From positions 115,511-179,510 of the forward strand of contig JAOGYN010000003.1 of the NCBI GenBank assembly GCA_028112705.1: 64,000 nucleotides of DNA, in the 5' to 3' direction. This DNA comes from GCA-002712045 sp028112705 (GTDB lineage: Bacteria > Pseudomonadota > Alphaproteobacteria > Rhodobacterales > Rhodobacteraceae). Made by a program: the position numbers and the translations under genes. Positions 61,073 through 64,000 of this stretch are shown piece by piece. The notes beneath the pieces were generated by a model, which did not search any database, was not told where the DNA came from, and worked only from the letters and a program-made list of their open reading frames with translations. The stretch's first letter is position 1, and each line of letters begins with the position of its first letter.

Positions 61073-62548
61073 CTACTGCTTTCTCAAATTTTTCCACATT
61101 GTTCGAACTTGTAACAGTAACACTATGATTATCAACGCAAATAGAATGAATGCTATAGGTCTGTTAATAAAATCAATTGGACTTTTTACATTCATCATAG
61201 AAGTTCGAAGTTTGCCTTCCATTATTTCACCTAAAACCATACCTAAAATGATTGGTACAATTGGTAAGTCTAATCGCTTTAAAATAAATCCAAAAATACC
61301 AAAGCCAGCAGCTACAGCGCAATCAGTAAAGCTATTACGTAGACTATACACACCAACAAAACTTAAAATAAGAATACTCATCCCTAAAAATCGACTTGGT
61401 ATTTCAATAACTTTTAATAAAGAATTTGTTGAGAATAATAAAAATATCAAAACTAGGATGTTCAATATTAAAAGTGAAATATATAGAGCAATAACAAAAT
61501 CTAGATGGTTTTGGAAAAGATTTGGCCCAGGTATCACATTATGCACGTAAAAGACAGAAAGCATCATTGCCGTTAAAGCTTCTCCAGGTATCCCTAAAGC
61601 TAGTAATGGTATCATCGCTGCAGCTGGGACAGCATTATTAGCAGCCTCAGATGCAACCAAGCCTTCTGTTGAGCCCTTCCCAAATTTTTCTGGAGTTTTG
61701 GAGCTTCGCTGAGCGTAAGTGTAGGATAAGAATTGTGATGTAAACTCCCCAACGCCTGGTATCATGCCCATTAATACACCAAAACTAGCAGAAATTGTTG
61801 CAATTCGTTTGTGTTTTCCAAGCTCTTTTAAGCCTTGGAAAAGGCCACCAGTAACTTTTACAGCTTTTGATCGTTTATCTTTTTCAACAAGCAGTAATAT
61901 AGCTTGAGATATTGCAAATAAGCCTAAAACAACAACAATTAAGTTCAAACCACCAGTTAACCAACTCTGGTCGAAAGTGAATCGCTTTGAATATTTAATT
62001 GGTTCCATGCCAATTGCTTGTATGAATATCCCTAAGCTAGCCATCATAGCGGCAGCAAACATGTGACCGCGGTGAGCAGTTATAACAAGTATAATTCCAA
62101 GAAGTGCTGCTAAAAATATTTCCCGTGATCCAAACATTGGCGCTATATAAGCCAGTAGGGGTGATAAGAAAATTAAACACATTATTGAAAAAACACCTCC
62201 AAAGAATGAAGCAGAGTAGGCTAAACTTAGTGCTCTGCGACTTTCCCCCCTTTGAGTCATTGGAAAGCCATCGTATGTAGTCAATGCGTTTACGGGGGTG
62301 CCTGGGGTATTAATCAAAATTGCTGGTATTGATCCTCCATACATAGCAGATCCATAAATACCAAGAAGTAAAGTTAGGCCTACAATTGGCTCTAGGGAAA
62401 AAGTAGCAGGCAGTATAATTGCAATAGCAACAGCTGGCCCAACACCAGGAATAGCGCCAATAACGACACCACCACAGGATCCAATAAGAAGAGCTATTAA
62501 TACATCCCATCTAAGTAGAATTTCAAATGCAGAAAAAATAATATCCAT
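61073..62548 (-). CDS. tctA: Tripartite tricarboxylate transporter large permease TctA
   Basis: Large membrane subunit with about twelve helices. The signature AIPGVGPAVAIAIILPATF (about 32-50), GSIPAILINTPGTP, and the repeat with GMIPGVGEFTSQFLSY in the second half are diagnostic. It is 491 residues long. It works with TctB and the periplasmic TctC to import carboxylates; in this setting, probably aromatic or related acids. It lies 11 bp after tctB. Confidence 0.94.
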   Translation of the reverse strand: MDIIFSAFEILLRWDVLIALLIGSCGGVVIGAIPGVGPAVAIAIILPATFSLEPIVGLTLLLGIYGSAMYGGSIPAILINTPGTPVNALTTYDGFPMTQRGESRRALSLAYSASFFGGVFSIMCLIFLSPLLAYIAPMFGSREIFLAALLGIILVITAHRGHMFAAAMMASLGIFIQAIGMEPIKYSKRFTFDQSWLTGGLNLIVVVLGLFAISQAILLLVEKDKRSKAVKVTGGLFQGLKELGKHKRIATISASFGVLMGMIPGVGEFTSQFLSYTYAQRSSKTPEKFGKGSTEGLVASEAANNAVPAAAMIPLLALGIPGEALTAMMLSVFYVHNVIPGPNLFQNHLDFVIALYISLLILNILVLIFLLFSTNSLLKVIEIPSRFLGMSILILSFVGVYSLRNSFTDCAVAAGFGIFGFILKRLDLPIVPIILGMVLGEIMEGKLRTSMMNVKSPIDFINRPIAFILFALIIIVLLLQVRTMWKNLRKQ

Positions 62549-62559
62549 TAATAGCCTAT

Positions 62560-63066
62560 CTAAAAATTTAAAATCATAAAGGATCTTAATGTACTGGGAA
62601 GAAATTCATAAATTATACCACCTGGTATTTTTACTTCTAAAAATGTTTTAAAAACTAACACTATAGATAACGCAGTTATAAGTGAGTATAAGAGCATTTT
62701 CTTATTCCGATACCCAGCACGATATGACAAACAAAAAGCAATAATGCATGTCGCTAATAAATATCCAATATAAGGAACAAGGAAGACGTATAAAAGGAAC
62801 CAACAAGCGAATTCCATTGATCTAATCCAAATGAAACCTTCTATTAATTCTTTTTTTAAATCATTGAACCGGATCTTAAGTAACAAATGGATAAATCCAA
62901 AAATTGTCATTCCTATTAAGCCAATGGAGCACCATAATGCTGGTTGGGATGTGATTTTTGTTTTTTTAAACCATTTAACCTGTTCAGGTAGTTGAGTGAT
63001 TAAAAAAGCTGAAATTAAAAAAAATAATATTGCAAATAATAGATCACCTGATTTTATATTTTTCAT
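62560..63066 (-). CDS. tctB: Tripartite tricarboxylate transporter small permease TctB
   Basis: A 168-residue protein with four hydrophobic helices (about 10-25, 45-65, 85-125, 130-165), the TctB layout. Sequence identity in this family is low, so the assignment rests mainly on topology, length and position between tctC and tctA. Confidence 0.88.
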   Translation of the reverse strand: MKNIKSGDLLFAILFFLISAFLITQLPEQVKWFKKTKITSQPALWCSIGLIGMTIFGFIHLLLKIRFNDLKKELIEGFIWIRSMEFACWFLLYVFLVPYIGYLLATCIIAFCLSYRAGYRNKKMLLYSLITALSIVLVFKTFLEVKIPGGIIYEFLPSTLRSFMILNF

Positions 63067-63140
63067 AATAATATTTTCACATAATTTGGTATTGAGAGGC
63101 TGATTTGGTTTTCCAGCCCCTCAAAGTATGTATTAATTGG

Positions 63141-64000
63141 TTATTCTAGTAAACCATTCACATATGCTGCTTGAGCTATATCAGCCGCAACCATAGCCGC
63201 AGATTCCTCTGGACCCATCCAGTAGATTTGAGCGCCAGTATTTGTTGCAACTTCCTGAGCTCTTTCACTCATTACGGTTTTGGAAGCTACTGCAATTATT
63301 TTGTCTCTAACATCTTGTGGTGTATCTTTGTGAACAAATAGACCATTCCAAAGGTTTGATGTTAAGGTAGGTTCAATTTCCATTACAGTTGGAGCGTCTG
63401 GTGTCAGACTAATACGTGATCCTGTTATTGAAGCCAAAACAGTTACGTTATCTAGGCAAGGTAACAAAAGTGCTAATGTTGTATTTATCACGTCTGCATC
63501 ACCAGATGCGAGAGTATTACAGTCCAGCATATCAAAAGCTGCATCAGAGGCAAAGCTAAAGTCCATTTTCTTTGCAGCAGCCAGCGTTATTTTTGTTGGT
63601 ATTAATGGTGCTCCAAAGTGACCTAGTGAAACATCATTTTCCTTTGCGTATGCAGCTAATTCCGCCATTGTTTGATAAGGAGAGTCAGGGCTTGTTGCTA
63701 TAACAAATGGATATGTAACAAAAATACCAAGTGGGTCAAATTTTGCAGGAGCTAATTCTTCGATACCGATTTGATGCCCAATTACTGGAACGCCGATAAC
63801 AAATGATCCAATCGTGTAGCCATCAGCTGGTGCATTTGCTACTTCAATTGCTCCAGGAAATGGTCCACCACCTCCGCCAGGTTTATTTACCACGGCCGCT
63901 GCAACTCCATATTCCTTTTGAAAATCTTCTGCAATCATTCGCGTCAGTATATCTTCTAGATCACCTGGAGGCCAAGGAACAATAAAAGTAACTGGTTTTT
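63141..64000 (-). CDS. tctC: Tripartite tricarboxylate transporter substrate-binding protein TctC (partial)
   Basis: The gene runs off the right edge. The frame stays open through 63998 and reads KPVTFIVPWPPGDLEDILTR before the internal Met at 63938, the typical TctC N-terminal block. Signal peptide and about 30-40 residues are missing. VNKPGGGGGPFPGAIEVANAPADGY in part and YPFVIATSPDSPYQTMAEL confirm the family. One oddity: the usual PPGGGTD loop reads PPGDLED. It is the solute receptor for TctAB, 74 bp upstream of tctB. Confidence 0.92.
   Translation of the reverse strand, partial: KPVTFIVPWPPGDLEDILTRMIAEDFQKEYGVAAAVVNKPGGGGGPFPGAIEVANAPADGYTIGSFVIGVPVIGHQIGIEELAPAKFDPLGIFVTYPFVIATSPDSPYQTMAELAAYAKENDVSLGHFGAPLIPTKITLAAAKKMDFSFASDAAFDMLDCNTLASGDADVINTTLALLLPCLDNVTVLASITGSRISLTPDAPTVMEIEPTLTSNLWNGLFVHKDTPQDVRDKIIAVASKTVMSERAQEVATNTGAQIYWMGPEESAAMVAADIAQAAYVNGLLE

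Noticed and set aside
46203..64000. Recently acquired mobile island
   Set aside because: The content is accessory, but I see no integrase, transposase, tRNA boundary or obvious shift in base composition.

Overview
The window is one contiguous, AT-rich and densely packed stretch of bacterial chromosome. I see no rRNA, tRNA, insertion sequence, phage gene or CRISPR array. The gene content points to a marine alphaproteobacterium, most likely an AT-rich, streamlined member of the Rhodobacterales/Roseobacter lineage (inference). The grounds are a CcrM-type GANTC methyltransferase next to rnhB, trmL divergent from petABC (bc1 complex), a RibH2-type lumazine synthase under an FMN riboswitch, a DUF6732-like protein with CbiX, a DgcN/DgcA D-glutamate operon and a tripartite tricarboxylate transporter. 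Convergent genes are usually only 1-26 bp apart.

Layout. 0.1-2.5 kb (minus): rnhB-ccrM and trmL. 2.6-5.3 kb (plus): petABC. 5.4-8.7 kb (minus): thiBPQ thiamine uptake under a TPP riboswitch. 8.8-11.7 kb (plus): a short alanyl-tRNA synthetase-like protein without the C-Ala domain, a YtoQ-family protein and an Lrp/AsnC regulator. 11.7-15.0 kb (plus): molybdenum cofactor genes fdhD-mobA-mobB-moeA. 15.0-19.3 kb (minus): pheST, rplT and rpmI. 19.5-22.7 kb: lepA (plus) converging on pyk (minus). 22.8-26.3 kb (plus): N-formylglutamate amidohydrolase, DUF1244, DUF721, a DsbA-like thioredoxin and a class III CoA-transferase.

26.3-37.7 kb holds cobalamin synthesis in two blocks. cobD-cobC-DUF1636 lies on the minus strand, followed by an unrelated glutathionyl-hydroquinone reductase-like gene. 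On the plus strand is a nearly gap-free operon: DUF6732-like, cbiX, an RNase H-fold-like protein, cobH, cobL, cobI, a cbiG-cobJ fusion, a DUF6882-like protein and cobM. CbiX and CbiG are features of early cobalt insertion. The operon leader holds a possible 25-codon upstream ORF whose stop codon directly abuts a hairpin covering the ribosome-binding region of the first gene.

37.8-46.1 kb (mostly plus): a conserved hypothetical, the D-glutamate/D-amino-acid operon dgcN-dgcA-dat with a flavoprotein, an RluE-type pseudouridine synthase (minus), FMN riboswitch-ribH2, and lipid A/Kdo genes waaA-lpxK.

46.2-64 kb is an accessory catabolic island. Eleven minus-strand genes encode a bicupin gentisate-type dioxygenase, an FAH-family hydrolase, a ring-hydroxylating oxygenase (reductase, alpha, beta), an acyl-CoA ligase, a thiolase-like protein, a DUF35-SDR fusion, a cyclase-family hydrolase, an SDR and a P450. 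A hotdog thioesterase and a glutamine amidotransferase-like gene diverge from it. An aldehyde dehydrogenase and TctABC transporter follow, with TctC cut by the window edge. The thiolase-like protein lacks the canonical nucleophilic cysteine and sits beside the DUF35 protein, which resembles the Ltp2/ChsH2 retro-aldolase arrangement. My working model is uptake of an aromatic acid with a side chain, CoA activation, retro-aldol side-chain removal, aldehyde oxidation, ring hydroxylation and gentisate-type ring cleavage. No regulator gene is visible inside the island.
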